This document shows, one piece after another, positions 21,311-31,090 of a stretch of DNA of 64,000 nucleotides (its first letter is position 1; each line of letters opens with the position of its first letter). Where the stretch lies: the NCBI GenBank assembly GCA_905618925.1, contig CAJQTG010000003.1:62001-126000 (forward strand), given 5' to 3'. Under the pieces are notes generated by a model, which searched no databases, had not been told where the DNA came from, and saw nothing but the letters and a program-made list of their open reading frames with translations. The stretch comes from an uncultured Candidatus Thioglobus sp. (GTDB taxonomy: Bacteria > Pseudomonadota > Gammaproteobacteria > PS1 > Pseudothioglobaceae). Position numbers and translations under genes: made by a program.

Positions 21311-22273
21311 GTGGCCCTTACCAGAAGACAACAGTGGCGAATTGATAAGGTTCAATCTGAAAAAATTGCTCGTGCAAATAAAGTCTCCATTAAAGCTGAA
21401 TCCGATATAGAAAATAGTGAAATTGAGCATAAAGGCCTAGTTATTACAAGATATGGTCAGCGCCAGCTTGTTGAGCTTGATAATGGTGAAGTTTTTCAGT
21501 CAGTGAGTCGTCAGAATATTGGATTTTCAGTCGCGGGAGATCAAGTTCTGCTTCAGACAACGAAAGAAGGTGAGGGAATAGTAACAGCAATATTTCCAAG
21601 GAAAACAGAACTAAAAAGGCAGGATCGCCTAATAGCAGCAAATATTGATCAATTATGGCTTATTGTAGCTATTGAGCCTCACTATCAGTTTGAACTTATT
21701 GATCGTTACCTTGTCATCGCAGAAGACTCCAACTTGCCAATTAATATTGTTGTTAACAAAATTGAGCTTTCAAAAAATAGTGAGCTACTAGAAAATGACT
21801 TCTTACACTATAAAGAGCTTGGATATGATGTTCACTTTCTAAGTGTAAAGAACGAAACGAATTTGAAAGAATTTAAAGAAAAACTTGTTAATAAATCGCA
21901 CATTTTTCTTGGTCAATCTGGCGTTGGAAAATCATCGCTCATTAATTCACTTATCCCAGATTTAGAGCTTAGGGTCAATGAAATTTCAAGTAAGAGTAAG
22001 CTTGGAAAACATACCACAACAAATACTACTATTTATCACATTCCTAGTGGTGGTGATTTAATTGATTCACCAGGAATAAGAGAATTTCAATTAGACAACC
22101 TTTCTGAAAAACAAATAGTTAATGGATTTAGAGAATTTAAATCACTCGCTGGAGAGTGCAGGTTTAGAAATTGTCACCACATTAATGAGCCTGGATGTGT
22201 TGTTAAAGATGCTGTTGAATTAGGAGTCATAAATTCTAATCGTTACGAAAGCTATCTTAACATCCTTCCTTAA
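21311..22273 (+). CDS. rsgA: Ribosome small subunit-dependent GTPase A
   Basis: Circularly permuted GTPase: VNKIEL, GQSGVGKSSLIN, DSPGIREF; C-terminal Cys/His zinc site; GTG start. Confidence 0.93.
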   Translation: MALTRRQQWRIDKVQSEKIARANKVSIKAESDIENSEIEHKGLVITRYGQRQLVELDNGEVFQSVSRQNIGFSVAGDQVLLQTTKEGEGIVTAIFPRKTELKRQDRLIAANIDQLWLIVAIEPHYQFELIDRYLVIAEDSNLPINIVVNKIELSKNSELLENDFLHYKELGYDVHFLSVKNETNLKEFKEKLVNKSHIFLGQSGVGKSSLINSLIPDLELRVNEISSKSKLGKHTTTNTTIYHIPSGGDLIDSPGIREFQLDNLSEKQIVNGFREFKSLAGECRFRNCHHINEPGCVVKDAVELGVINSNRYESYLNILP

Positions 22274-22917
22274 ATGTTTTTTTGGAAAAAAACTACCCTC
22301 TCTGAAATAAAACAAACCTCAATATTCAAATAGTTTGCTAAGAAATTTAGAGACTTCTCAGTAAAAAAACCTATATGAGATGGGTCATTCTTGTAATACC
22401 AAGTGCTAAAGTCAATTTGAGGCCCTAATATCTGAGTCATTATAGCAAGGTGGCCTTGATTATTAAGCATCTCGATAAGCCTGCTTATCTCTGACATAGG
22501 CTCACTCAAATGCTCTACTACCTCAGTTGCAGTAATGAAGTCATATTTTTTCTCAAATACAGAATCATTATTGGCATAAAACTTGTCATAAAGGTCCATA
22601 GAGTGTCCACATTCTTCAAGCATAAGTGAGAGTGTTGGACCGGGTCCTGAGCCAAAATCAAGACCATTTGATTTTTCTGAAATTTTTTCTAAAAGAGGCA
22701 CTAATAGCTGGGATAAAAAGTGGCGATAACGGTGGTCATGAGGATCATTGTTATGCGTATCATATCTAGATTTTTCTTCTACTTCTGAAAGGTGATACGC
22801 TCTTGGAACAAAAACAAAATCGCAACTTAAACAGCGTAGATATTCTCGAGACTTATCTTTATAGAATTTAGAGCTATTAGTTGACTTGCAAATCGGACAA
22901 GTAATTCTACTAATCAC
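22270..22917 (-). CDS. Class I SAM-dependent methyltransferase with N-terminal zinc ribbon
   Basis: CPICKSTN...CLSCDFVF; LDFGSGPGPTL; TATEVVEHL. Confidence 0.8.
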   Translation of the reverse strand: MISRITCPICKSTNSSKFYKDKSREYLRCLSCDFVFVPRAYHLSEVEEKSRYDTHNNDPHDHRYRHFLSQLLVPLLEKISEKSNGLDFGSGPGPTLSLMLEECGHSMDLYDKFYANNDSVFEKKYDFITATEVVEHLSEPMSEISRLIEMLNNQGHLAIMTQILGPQIDFSTWYYKNDPSHIGFFTEKSLNFLANYLNIEVCFISERVVFFQKNI

Positions 22918-22943
22918 TATAGTCCACTAATAATCATATATGT

Positions 22944-23429
22944 TTAGTGAGAGTGTCCACCAGCAGAGTGGGCATGTCCATGAGAAACCTCCTCTTCTAG
23001 AGCATCCCTAATATCTTCTATAGAAACTGAAAAGTGAAGAGTTTCGCCAGCCAAAGGATGGTTTGCATCAACTGTGATCTTTTCGTCGTCAAGTTTAATA
23101 ACCGTTACAACAAATGGGTTTCCATCTTGGTCTTGAGATTGGAGCTGCATTCCAATTGTTACTTCATCGATTCCTTGTAAGGCAGTCCTTGGAATTTCTT
23201 GAATTGCATCATCCATTTTAAGGCCATATCCTTGTTCAGGCTCAATAGAAACCTTAACCTTGTCGCCTTTTTTTGAACCCTCAAGTGCTGTCTCTAATCC
23301 TGGAATTATATTTCCATGGCCCTGTAAAAAGTCCATAGTTTCTTTACCTTCAGACGAATCAATAACGTCTCCTGCATCATTTTTAAGCGTGTAATGCATT
23401 GAAACGACTTTATCTTTAGTTACCTTCAT
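22944..23429 (-). CDS. slyD: FKBP-type peptidyl-prolyl isomerase, SlyD-like, with His-rich tail
   Basis: DSSEGKETMDFLQGHGNIIPGLE; tail SHGHAHSAGGHSH. Confidence 0.9.
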   Translation of the reverse strand: MKVTKDKVVSMHYTLKNDAGDVIDSSEGKETMDFLQGHGNIIPGLETALEGSKKGDKVKVSIEPEQGYGLKMDDAIQEIPRTALQGIDEVTIGMQLQSQDQDGNPFVVTVIKLDDEKITVDANHPLAGETLHFSVSIEDIRDALEEEVSHGHAHSAGGHSH

Positions 23430-23457
23430 ATCTTCTCCAAAATTTAATACAAAAAAA

Positions 23458-23480
23458 AGACCCTCCGAGATGGAAAGTCT
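23458..23480 (-). terminator. Intrinsic terminator in the slyD 5' leader
   Basis: Minus strand AGACTTTCC-ATCTC-GGAGGGTCT followed by eight T; 9-bp stem, 5-nt loop. Confidence 0.85.
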
Positions 23481-23569
23481 AGAAATACTTCTTAGTTACA
23501 GAGTGAATCTCAATATTATATTTTACCATATGCCAAAACGTCTTCAGGCCTAAGGATTAAAAAATCTTG

Positions 23570-24412
23570 TTAGATAAGATCATTCATAGCGCTTTTAATA
23601 TCTGGGTAATCAAAAATGAAACCCTCTAAAAGTAGTTTTTTTGGAATGACGGATATACTCTCTGTAAGTATTTGCGAGCCACTTCCAAAAAGTAGCTTTA
23701 ACTGCCACTCCCAAAGAGGAATAAAAAATGGTCTCTTTAAAGAATTTGCAAGGGCCCTTCCAAACACTTTTTGTGGAATAGGCTCTGGCGCAGTAATGTT
23801 GTATATTCCCGTAGCTTTAGGATTGTTAATAATAAAATCAACTGATCTAACAAGATCGTTTATGTGAATCCAAGAAAAACACTGATTTCCACTGGCAATT
23901 GGGCCGCCTAGGCCAAAAAAATAAGGCCAATAAAGCTTCATAAAGGCGCCTCCACTTCTAGAAAGAACAACTCCAAATCTTAAAATTATGATGTCCTTTG
24001 AGATAGATTTTGCAGCACTTTCCCACGCTACAGAAAGCTCAGTAAGATAACCTTCGCCTTTTTTATCAGTTTCAGAGCAAGGATTACCACAGTCTGACTC
24101 AGGGTAAAAACTAACGCCTGAAGCGCATAAAACCCTGGGCTTAATAGTCATCATGCTTATTGCTTCTGAGAGCATTTGAGTTGTATCAACCCTACTTTCC
24201 CATACTTCTTTTAGATGCTTCTTAGTCCATCGCTTTGCAATAGTTGAACCAGATAATTGAATAACAAGATCACTCTCATTTAATATTGATAACAAAACAT
24301 CTATAGATTTAAAGGCATTTCTATCTAAGCATTGAACCTCATGACTGATTGAAAGATTTTTAGAAAGTGCCTTCCCAATCAATCCTGAGCCGCCAAAGAT
24401 AATAATCTTCAC
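23570..24412 (-). CDS. TIGR01777/YfcH-like NAD-dependent epimerase
   Basis: IIFGGSGLIGKAL, SGSTIAKRWTKKHLKEVWESRVDTT. Confidence 0.88.
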   Translation of the reverse strand: MKIIIFGGSGLIGKALSKNLSISHEVQCLDRNAFKSIDVLLSILNESDLVIQLSGSTIAKRWTKKHLKEVWESRVDTTQMLSEAISMMTIKPRVLCASGVSFYPESDCGNPCSETDKKGEGYLTELSVAWESAAKSISKDIIILRFGVVLSRSGGAFMKLYWPYFFGLGGPIASGNQCFSWIHINDLVRSVDFIINNPKATGIYNITAPEPIPQKVFGRALANSLKRPFFIPLWEWQLKLLFGSGSQILTESISVIPKKLLLEGFIFDYPDIKSAMNDLI

Positions 24413-24416
24413 TTTA

Positions 24417-25448
24417 TTACATCCACCCTACTGCATTTTTTAGTAAAAGCTGTGTTAGAAATTTGATATGGTCTTTTCTGTCATTAAGCGCAGGGATATA
24501 GCCAAATTTTTCACCACCCGATTCCATAAAATAATCATGATTTTCCTCACTAATCTCTTCAATGGTCTCAAGACAATCTGCAGAAAAACCTGGGCAGATA
24601 ACTTGGACATTTTTCACCCCTTTGCCTGGAAGTGCTTTCAATGTTTTATCTGTATATTCCTTCATCCATTCTCCAGCTCCAAGTCTAGATTGGAACGTCA
24701 TAGTATATTCGTCAGGCTTTAAATCTAACATAGAGGCCAAAAGAAACGTGGTTTTGCAGCATTGACATGGGTAATTATCTCCCTTATCAAAGTAGCGCTT
24801 TGGTATTCCGTGGTAAGACATAAGAAGCAGATCAGGCTTACCATGTATAGCTTGGTATTCCTTAACGCTATTGGCTAAAGCCTCGATATATAAATCTTCT
24901 TTGTTATAACTACTAATAAACCTTAAATCAGGAACATTTCGCCAATTCATAAACTCTCTAGCAGCTGCATCAAATACTGAGCCAGTTGATGCTCCCGCGT
25001 ATTGAGGATATAGAGGCAAAATAATGATATTTTTGCATCCTTGTGCCTCAAGCTCATCAAGTGCAGAGCTCATTGATGGATTACCATAGCTCATACCTAA
25101 AGACACAACAAACTTTCCAGGCGCATTTTTTTCAAGCTCTATTGCTATTGCATTTTTTTGTTTTTTTGCAATTGATAGAAGTGGTGACCCTTCACCATGT
25201 GTATCCCAGACAGTTTGATAGGCCTTCGCTGATTTTTTTGGCCTTATGTTGAGAATTACTCCATTCAGTATAATTTTCCAAATCCAGCTAGGTGGGGGAG
25301 GCTCGATAACCCTAGTGTCTGATAAAAACTGCCTTAAATAGGGCTTAACCGCCTTCTTCGTAGGCGCATCAGGAGTTCCCAAATTAGACAAAAGAATTCC
25401 AATTTTTGCGTCACTTACAGATTCGTGTATTGAAGTACATTGGTACAA
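24417..25448 (-). CDS. hemH: Ferrochelatase
   Basis: LLSNLGTPDAPT, SYHGIPKRYFDKGDNYPCQC, CPGFSADCLETIEEI. Confidence 0.95.
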   Translation of the reverse strand: MYQCTSIHESVSDAKIGILLSNLGTPDAPTKKAVKPYLRQFLSDTRVIEPPPPSWIWKIILNGVILNIRPKKSAKAYQTVWDTHGEGSPLLSIAKKQKNAIAIELEKNAPGKFVVSLGMSYGNPSMSSALDELEAQGCKNIIILPLYPQYAGASTGSVFDAAAREFMNWRNVPDLRFISSYNKEDLYIEALANSVKEYQAIHGKPDLLLMSYHGIPKRYFDKGDNYPCQCCKTTFLLASMLDLKPDEYTMTFQSRLGAGEWMKEYTDKTLKALPGKGVKNVQVICPGFSADCLETIEEISEENHDYFMESGGEKFGYIPALNDRKDHIKFLTQLLLKNAVGWM

Positions 25449-25577
25449 AATAGTCTCTCAAGTTTAATTTTTCAAGGTGATAAGATACCCTATAAAGTGC
25501 CTTTCACTGTAAAACATGTTATCTGTATCTATTGTAGTTATTTACTCATTCTCACTTACATTGTTATATAAATAAAT

Positions 25578-25946
25578 ATGCATATATTGTTATTAGTAGC
25601 TCATGGCAGCAGAAGAGAAGAGTCAAATGTTGAGATTGAATCTTTATCTGAAAAAATTTCAAAATTTGAATCAAAAGAATTTGATAAAGTAATGTCTGCT
25701 TTTCTTGAGTTCGCCTCACCTTCTATTCCAGAAGCAATTAAAGAGTGTGCTGAAGTTGGCGCAACTAAAGTAACAATATTGCCTTATTTCCTATCTGCTG
25801 GGGTCCACATAACAAGAGATATACCTAATGAGATTACTGAAGCCTCTAAAGGGAATCCAGGTCTAGAAATTAAAGTGGCAAATTACTTTGGGTCTAGAGA
25901 TGAAATTGCACAGATTCTTCATAAAACGGCTCTAGACATAAAATAA
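25578..25946 (+). CDS. Single-domain CbiX/sirohydrochlorin chelatase-like protein
   Basis: LLLVAHGSRREESN; HITRDIPNEI; 122 aa. Confidence 0.82.
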   Translation: MHILLLVAHGSRREESNVEIESLSEKISKFESKEFDKVMSAFLEFASPSIPEAIKECAEVGATKVTILPYFLSAGVHITRDIPNEITEASKGNPGLEIKVANYFGSRDEIAQILHKTALDIK

Positions 25947-25952
25947 AGATCT

Positions 25953-26891
25953 TTACTTGTTTAGCTGGTAAGTACTTCCAATTAGGCCCATATTTTCTTT
26001 TTTTGATATAAAAATAGGGATATCAGTCATATAATATTTCAATCGACCCTTGTCCTCAAAGCTTTCCAAGAATTCACTATTAATAAAGAAATCTAAAAAA
26101 TTTCGTACAAGATCACTTGTAATATAAATCCCTCCCAAACAGCCATTTGTTAATGCAATACTTCCAGTTACTGAGCCAAATATTTGACAAAATAAGTGAA
26201 GTGATTTTTCAGACATTAAGTCTGGGTTTGCTTTTATTGCGGCAGAAGTTATCTCTGAAGGCGAATGAAATAAGACTTCTTTTCCATTAATTTGGCATAG
26301 GGCTTTATATAAATTAACAATACCTGGCCCAGATAAAATTCTTTCAACAGCAACATGTCCAAATTGTTTATGTAATAGAGTCCAAATTTCAATTTCCAAG
26401 CTAGAGTTTGGGGCAAAGTCTGAGTGTCCACCTTGCGCTGGTAGAGGAACCCATCCACTTGATGAATATATTAAGCCACACGTTCCTAAGCCAGTTCCAG
26501 GACCAATAACTAACCGGACTCTTTCAGGCTGAATTACTCCTTTATTAACAACAAAAATATCATTATTATTAAGCGTAGTAGTAGCAAGGGCTTGCGCAGA
26601 AAAATCATTAATCCAATTAACTTGAATATCATTTAATGCTGAAGAGACATTGGCCTTATTAATTACCCAGTCATTATTTGCTGGCTTAAAGACGTCTAAG
26701 TGGGTTGTTCCTGCAGAGGCTATACATGCAGAAATAATTTCAACACTATCAATAGAGGACAGATATGATTTAATTGCCTCTTGAACAGTTTCAAACTTTG
26801 TACACTGAAGCGTTTTTATACTTATTAATTCTGACTCGCCTGGAACTAGAAGAGCAAATCTTGCGTTTGTTCCGCCTATGTCTCCAACCAA
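25953..26891 (-). CDS. glk: Glucokinase
   Basis: VGDIGGTNARFALL, INDFSAQA, GPGTGLGTCG; apparent TTG start, start uncertain. Confidence 0.9.
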   Translation of the reverse strand: MVGDIGGTNARFALLVPGESELISIKTLQCTKFETVQEAIKSYLSSIDSVEIISACIASAGTTHLDVFKPANNDWVINKANVSSALNDIQVNWINDFSAQALATTTLNNNDIFVVNKGVIQPERVRLVIGPGTGLGTCGLIYSSSGWVPLPAQGGHSDFAPNSSLEIEIWTLLHKQFGHVAVERILSGPGIVNLYKALCQINGKEVLFHSPSEITSAAIKANPDLMSEKSLHLFCQIFGSVTGSIALTNGCLGGIYITSDLVRNFLDFFINSEFLESFEDKGRLKYYMTDIPIFISKKENMGLIGSTYQLNK

Positions 26892-26933
26892 ATTATAAGA
26901 ATGCCTACTAATGATTAAATCATCCTAAAATAG

Positions 26934-27269
26934 TTAGTTTTTATATACATTTTTTCGTTCACCATCAAATATACAAACCATATATAAATCTATATTGCCA
27001 GTATTATGAACTCGATGAAAAACGCCATCCTCAATCAGTACCATATCGCCACCTTCAATTAGTATAGTCTTGTCATCAAGATCCATTTTTCCACTTCCAC
27101 TCATAATCAAATAAACTTCTTCTTTTCCAGCATGATTATGGCCTTTTGTTGATTTACCAACATGCAGAGTTGTTGAGCTAATGACAAAGTTTTTAAGCGA
27201 AGTATTATCTTTAAGAATATACGTTTCATTATCTTTAACTACTTCACCATCTATATTATTTATTTTCAT
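26934..27269 (-). CDS. Cupin-domain protein
   Basis: TKGHNHAGKEEVYLIMSGSGKMDLDD; EDGVFHRVHNTG. Confidence 0.85.
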   Translation of the reverse strand: MKINNIDGEVVKDNETYILKDNTSLKNFVISSTTLHVGKSTKGHNHAGKEEVYLIMSGSGKMDLDDKTILIEGGDMVLIEDGVFHRVHNTGNIDLYMVCIFDGERKNVYKN

Positions 27270-27368
27270 AGAAATAACTTAAATTTAATAAACTTTTAAA
27301 GGGTAGTATTATCCATAGCTTTTTTTAAACAAAACCATTTTTAATCAGAAAGCCAAAAATTTAATACT

Positions 27369-28103
27369 CTAAGGGCTCCAGTAGATATTAAGTCCGTTTT
27401 CTAAAAAAGTATAGATCGGCATTCTGCTTGAATCTTTATACTCCATTGCACTTTCTAGAGTGTGGAGCTTACTGGAGCCATTCAGATGTAGAAAGACATT
27501 TTTGGCATCAATAATTACTCTTGCAGTAAGGCTTAAGCGCTGATAAGGCGCAGTTTTTGGAGAAGTCGATATTAAATAGTTTAAATTATTTAGATCCATC
27601 GCATCAGGAAGCTCATCCGAGCAAGGAAAAAGAGATGCAGTATGTCCATCAGAGCCCATACCTAAAACAACAACATCAAAAGGAAGCGTAATTTTTCTTA
27701 ACATTTCTTCACTAATTTTTTGGCCCTCTTTAGCTGTTTTAGAGTCATTTTTTAGCGGAATAAAATTGACCTTAGCCGCCTTATTTTTTATGAGATGGGT
27801 TCTGACAAGTAATTCATTGCTATCAGAATTCTTAGCGTCAACCCATCGATCATCAACTAGTGTTAAATCTATCTTTGTCCAATCTATACTCAACAACGAA
27901 AACTCTTTAAAAAGTGGTACAGGAGTGCTTCCTCCAGAAACAGCCATACTTGCATGGCCTCTTTTTCTGATTGCTTCAGTTAAAATTTCACCAATACTTT
28001 GACATAAATCGGAAGCCAAAGATTCACTATTGTTGGCACTATAGAAGCCAACAGAGTCTGGCAAATAATGAGTTTTACTACTCCTCATGCCAATTATGTC
28101 CAT
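27369..28103 (-). CDS. pgl: 6-phosphogluconolactonase
   Basis: AVSGGSTPVPLFKEF, LVDDRWV, GMGSDGHTASLFP; start may be internal (overlaps zwf). Confidence 0.93.
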   Translation of the reverse strand: MDIIGMRSSKTHYLPDSVGFYSANNSESLASDLCQSIGEILTEAIRKRGHASMAVSGGSTPVPLFKEFSLLSIDWTKIDLTLVDDRWVDAKNSDSNELLVRTHLIKNKAAKVNFIPLKNDSKTAKEGQKISEEMLRKITLPFDVVVLGMGSDGHTASLFPCSDELPDAMDLNNLNYLISTSPKTAPYQRLSLTARVIIDAKNVFLHLNGSSKLHTLESAMEYKDSSRMPIYTFLENGLNIYWSP

Positions 28104-29562
28104 TGTTTTGAATTAGTTGCTCACTCTCCTTAGGCCCATTGGTACCTGCAGGATAGAAATAAAGCTCTTGATTAGAATTTTTGTAAGCCTCTAAAGCGTT
28201 ATCACACCACTCCCAAGCAAGCTCAACCTCTTCTTTACAGAGAAATAAACTCTGATTACCATTGAGAATATCCATTAACAGACTTTGATAGCCGCTCGGT
28301 ATATTAAGTAGTTTTTGAGTTTTTATAAAATCTAGGCTCATAGGGTCAGACCTTAAAGTTGAGTGCTTATCAACGCCATGGGGCTTAGTAAAAACCTTCA
28401 AAGAGATGCTTTCAGAAGGATGCAGACTGATAATTAAGGTATTTCCTTTCAAACTTTCACTATCTTGATCAAAAATATAGTGTCCATCAGATTTAAAATG
28501 AATAACAATTTGCGTCGTCTTGCTGGCCATTCTTTTGCCAGTTCTTAAGTAGAAAGGAACACCTTTCCAGCGCCAATTCTGTATTTCTGCCTTGATACTT
28601 ACAAAAGTCTCAGTATCACTTGTTACATCAACACCCTCTTCATTAATATATCCAATCTTATTTTCACCATCAGTATATTGCGCAGAAACAAAATTTGACT
28701 CAATTCCTTTCTCATTAATTGGTTTTAAAGCTTCAAGAACCTTAACCTTCTCTGAGCGAATACTCTGATCATTAAGTCGGTTAGGTGGCTCCATTGTGAT
28801 GAGGCATAGCAACTGAAGAAGATGGCTTTGCACCATATCCCTTAGCTGACCCATTCCATCAAAATACCCCCAACGGTCTTCAATTCCAACAGACTCCGCC
28901 GCAGTTATCTCAACATAATCAATACTTTTACTGTTCCATTGGCTTGAGAATAAGGAGTTTGCAAATCTAAGAGTGATAAGATTTTGCACTGTTTCTTTAC
29001 CTAGATAATGATCAATCCTATAAATTTGTGACTCTTCAAAGTGCTTTAAAAGTTTGGCATTAATTTCTTTAGAAGATTCAAGATCAAATCCAATAGGCTT
29101 TTCAACAACAATTCGGCACGAAGAGGTCAGCACATTAATACCATTAAGCCCATCAAAAACGCTCTCAAAAAGTCTTGGAGAAATTGCTAAATAGTACGCG
29201 ACTGCCTTACCTAAATTCTTAAGACTTAAGCTTAACTCTTGATAACTATTAGGCTTCTGAAGATCACAACAACAATAATCAAAACGATTTAAAAGTCTAG
29301 AGATAACACCAATATCTAAGTATTCATCTGAGACGTAAGTGCTCAGAGCATCATTTACTTTTTCTTGAAATTGAAGCCTTGTTAGCTCCTGCCTACCAAT
29401 GCCTAAAATCTGCAAACCATCATTAAGCTTATCATCCCGCTCTAAATAATACCAAGCAGGTATTAATTTACGAATAGATAGATCACCTAAGGCTCCAAAA
29501 AGAACAAAACTTTCAATTTTAATAGCGGGTTTAGGCGTCATATTTAATCGCTCTGAATCCAC
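28078..29562 (-). CDS. zwf: Glucose-6-phosphate 1-dehydrogenase
   Basis: FGALGDLSIRKLIPA, RIDHYLGKETVQN. Confidence 0.96.
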   Translation of the reverse strand: MDSERLNMTPKPAIKIESFVLFGALGDLSIRKLIPAWYYLERDDKLNDGLQILGIGRQELTRLQFQEKVNDALSTYVSDEYLDIGVISRLLNRFDYCCCDLQKPNSYQELSLSLKNLGKAVAYYLAISPRLFESVFDGLNGINVLTSSCRIVVEKPIGFDLESSKEINAKLLKHFEESQIYRIDHYLGKETVQNLITLRFANSLFSSQWNSKSIDYVEITAAESVGIEDRWGYFDGMGQLRDMVQSHLLQLLCLITMEPPNRLNDQSIRSEKVKVLEALKPINEKGIESNFVSAQYTDGENKIGYINEEGVDVTSDTETFVSIKAEIQNWRWKGVPFYLRTGKRMASKTTQIVIHFKSDGHYIFDQDSESLKGNTLIISLHPSESISLKVFTKPHGVDKHSTLRSDPMSLDFIKTQKLLNIPSGYQSLLMDILNGNQSLFLCKEEVELAWEWCDNALEAYKNSNQELYFYPAGTNGPKESEQLIQNNGHNWHEE

Positions 29563-30971
29563 TCAGTATGAAAAAACTCACCTTTGTTACCATCTAGGCG
29601 CTCATAAGTGTGTGCACCAAAATAATCACGCTGTGCTTGGAGTAAATTAGCGGGTAATCTCTTTGCCCTATAACCATCAAAATATGAAAGCGAAGATGTC
29701 ATTGCAGGTATTGGCACGCCATGGCTAATTGCTAAAGAACAAACTCGGCGCCAGCCATCTTGAGATTTATTGATCTTATCTTTAAAAAAAGGATCTAATA
29801 ATAAATTTTCTAACTCAGAATTAGTGTCATACGCATCTTTAATTTTAGTTAAAAAAGTCGATCGAATGATGCAGCCTCCACGCCACATAAGTGCAATACC
29901 ACCGTAATTTAAATTCCAATTAAATTCTGAAGCTGCCTTAGTTAGTAAGGCATATCCTTGGGCATAAGATACGATCTTAGAAGCATATAATGCATCATGA
30001 ATATCATTAAGCACCTGCACTTTGTCACCTTCAAAAGTAAGGCTTGGGCCACTCAACAACTTTGATGCCTTGACGCGCTCTTGCTTAATTGATGAAAGGT
30101 ATCTCGAAAATACCGCCTCTCCAATTAGTGTAAGAGGTGTACCAAGTTCAAGGGCAACCGTTGCAGTCCATTTACCGGTACCTTTTTGACCGGCCGTATC
30201 TAAAATATTATCAACAAGATAAGTTCCGTCTTTATCTTTAAATTTAAGTATATCTGCAGTGATTTCGATTAGATAACTGTCAAGCTCACTTTCATTCCAC
30301 TTTTTAAATACTTGATGCATTTCGTCATTAGACATGCCTAAAACATCTCTCATGATTTGGTATGCCTCACAAATAAGCTGCATGTCTCCATACTCAATGC
30401 CATTGTGGACCATTTTTACAAAGTGCCCAGAGCCGTCTTCACCTATCCAATCACAACAAGGCTCGTTACCTTCAACTTTAGCTGATATTGCTTGAAATAT
30501 GCCTCTAACTTCAGGCCAAGCAGAAACAGAGCCTCCTGGCATGATTGAAGGGCCTTTTAGAGCACCTTCTTCTCCACCAGAAACACCAGCACCAATAAAT
30601 TGAAATCCTTGTGCTTCTAACTCTTTAGTTCTTCGGATGCTGTCTGGATAATGAGAATTGCCACCATCGATTATTATGTCGCCTTGATCAATAAGAGGAA
30701 TAAGTTTTTTAATGTAATCATCAACAACTGAACCCGCAACAACCATTAGCATGATTTTGCGAGGTTTTTTAATAGAACTAACAAACTCTTTAAGGTCTTC
30801 AAAGCCAATAATTTTATTGAACTTTGATCTATTATTAATTAAGTTGTCTATTTGGGGTGCCGTTCGATTATGAACAGCTACAGTAAAGCCATGACTCTCC
30901 ATATTTAGCGCTAGACTTGATCCCATAACTCCAAGACCAATGAGTCCTATATCTGTATTAACATTATTCAT
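29544..30971 (-). CDS. gnd: 6-phosphogluconate dehydrogenase, decarboxylating
   Basis: IGLIGLGVMGSSLALNM, GAGVSGGEEGALKGPSIMPGG. Confidence 0.96.
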   Translation of the reverse strand: MNNVNTDIGLIGLGVMGSSLALNMESHGFTVAVHNRTAPQIDNLINNRSKFNKIIGFEDLKEFVSSIKKPRKIMLMVVAGSVVDDYIKKLIPLIDQGDIIIDGGNSHYPDSIRRTKELEAQGFQFIGAGVSGGEEGALKGPSIMPGGSVSAWPEVRGIFQAISAKVEGNEPCCDWIGEDGSGHFVKMVHNGIEYGDMQLICEAYQIMRDVLGMSNDEMHQVFKKWNESELDSYLIEITADILKFKDKDGTYLVDNILDTAGQKGTGKWTATVALELGTPLTLIGEAVFSRYLSSIKQERVKASKLLSGPSLTFEGDKVQVLNDIHDALYASKIVSYAQGYALLTKAASEFNWNLNYGGIALMWRGGCIIRSTFLTKIKDAYDTNSELENLLLDPFFKDKINKSQDGWRRVCSLAISHGVPIPAMTSSLSYFDGYRAKRLPANLLQAQRDYFGAHTYERLDGNKGEFFHTEWIQSD

Positions 30972-31090
30972 AAATTTACAATAAAATTATTATTAATATG
31001 TTTATTAAAACCAGATAAATTTTAATCTATAGATTTTTAATTAATGTGTCAAAGTGTTGCAAATTTAACTAACAAAAAAGTCAATATAAA

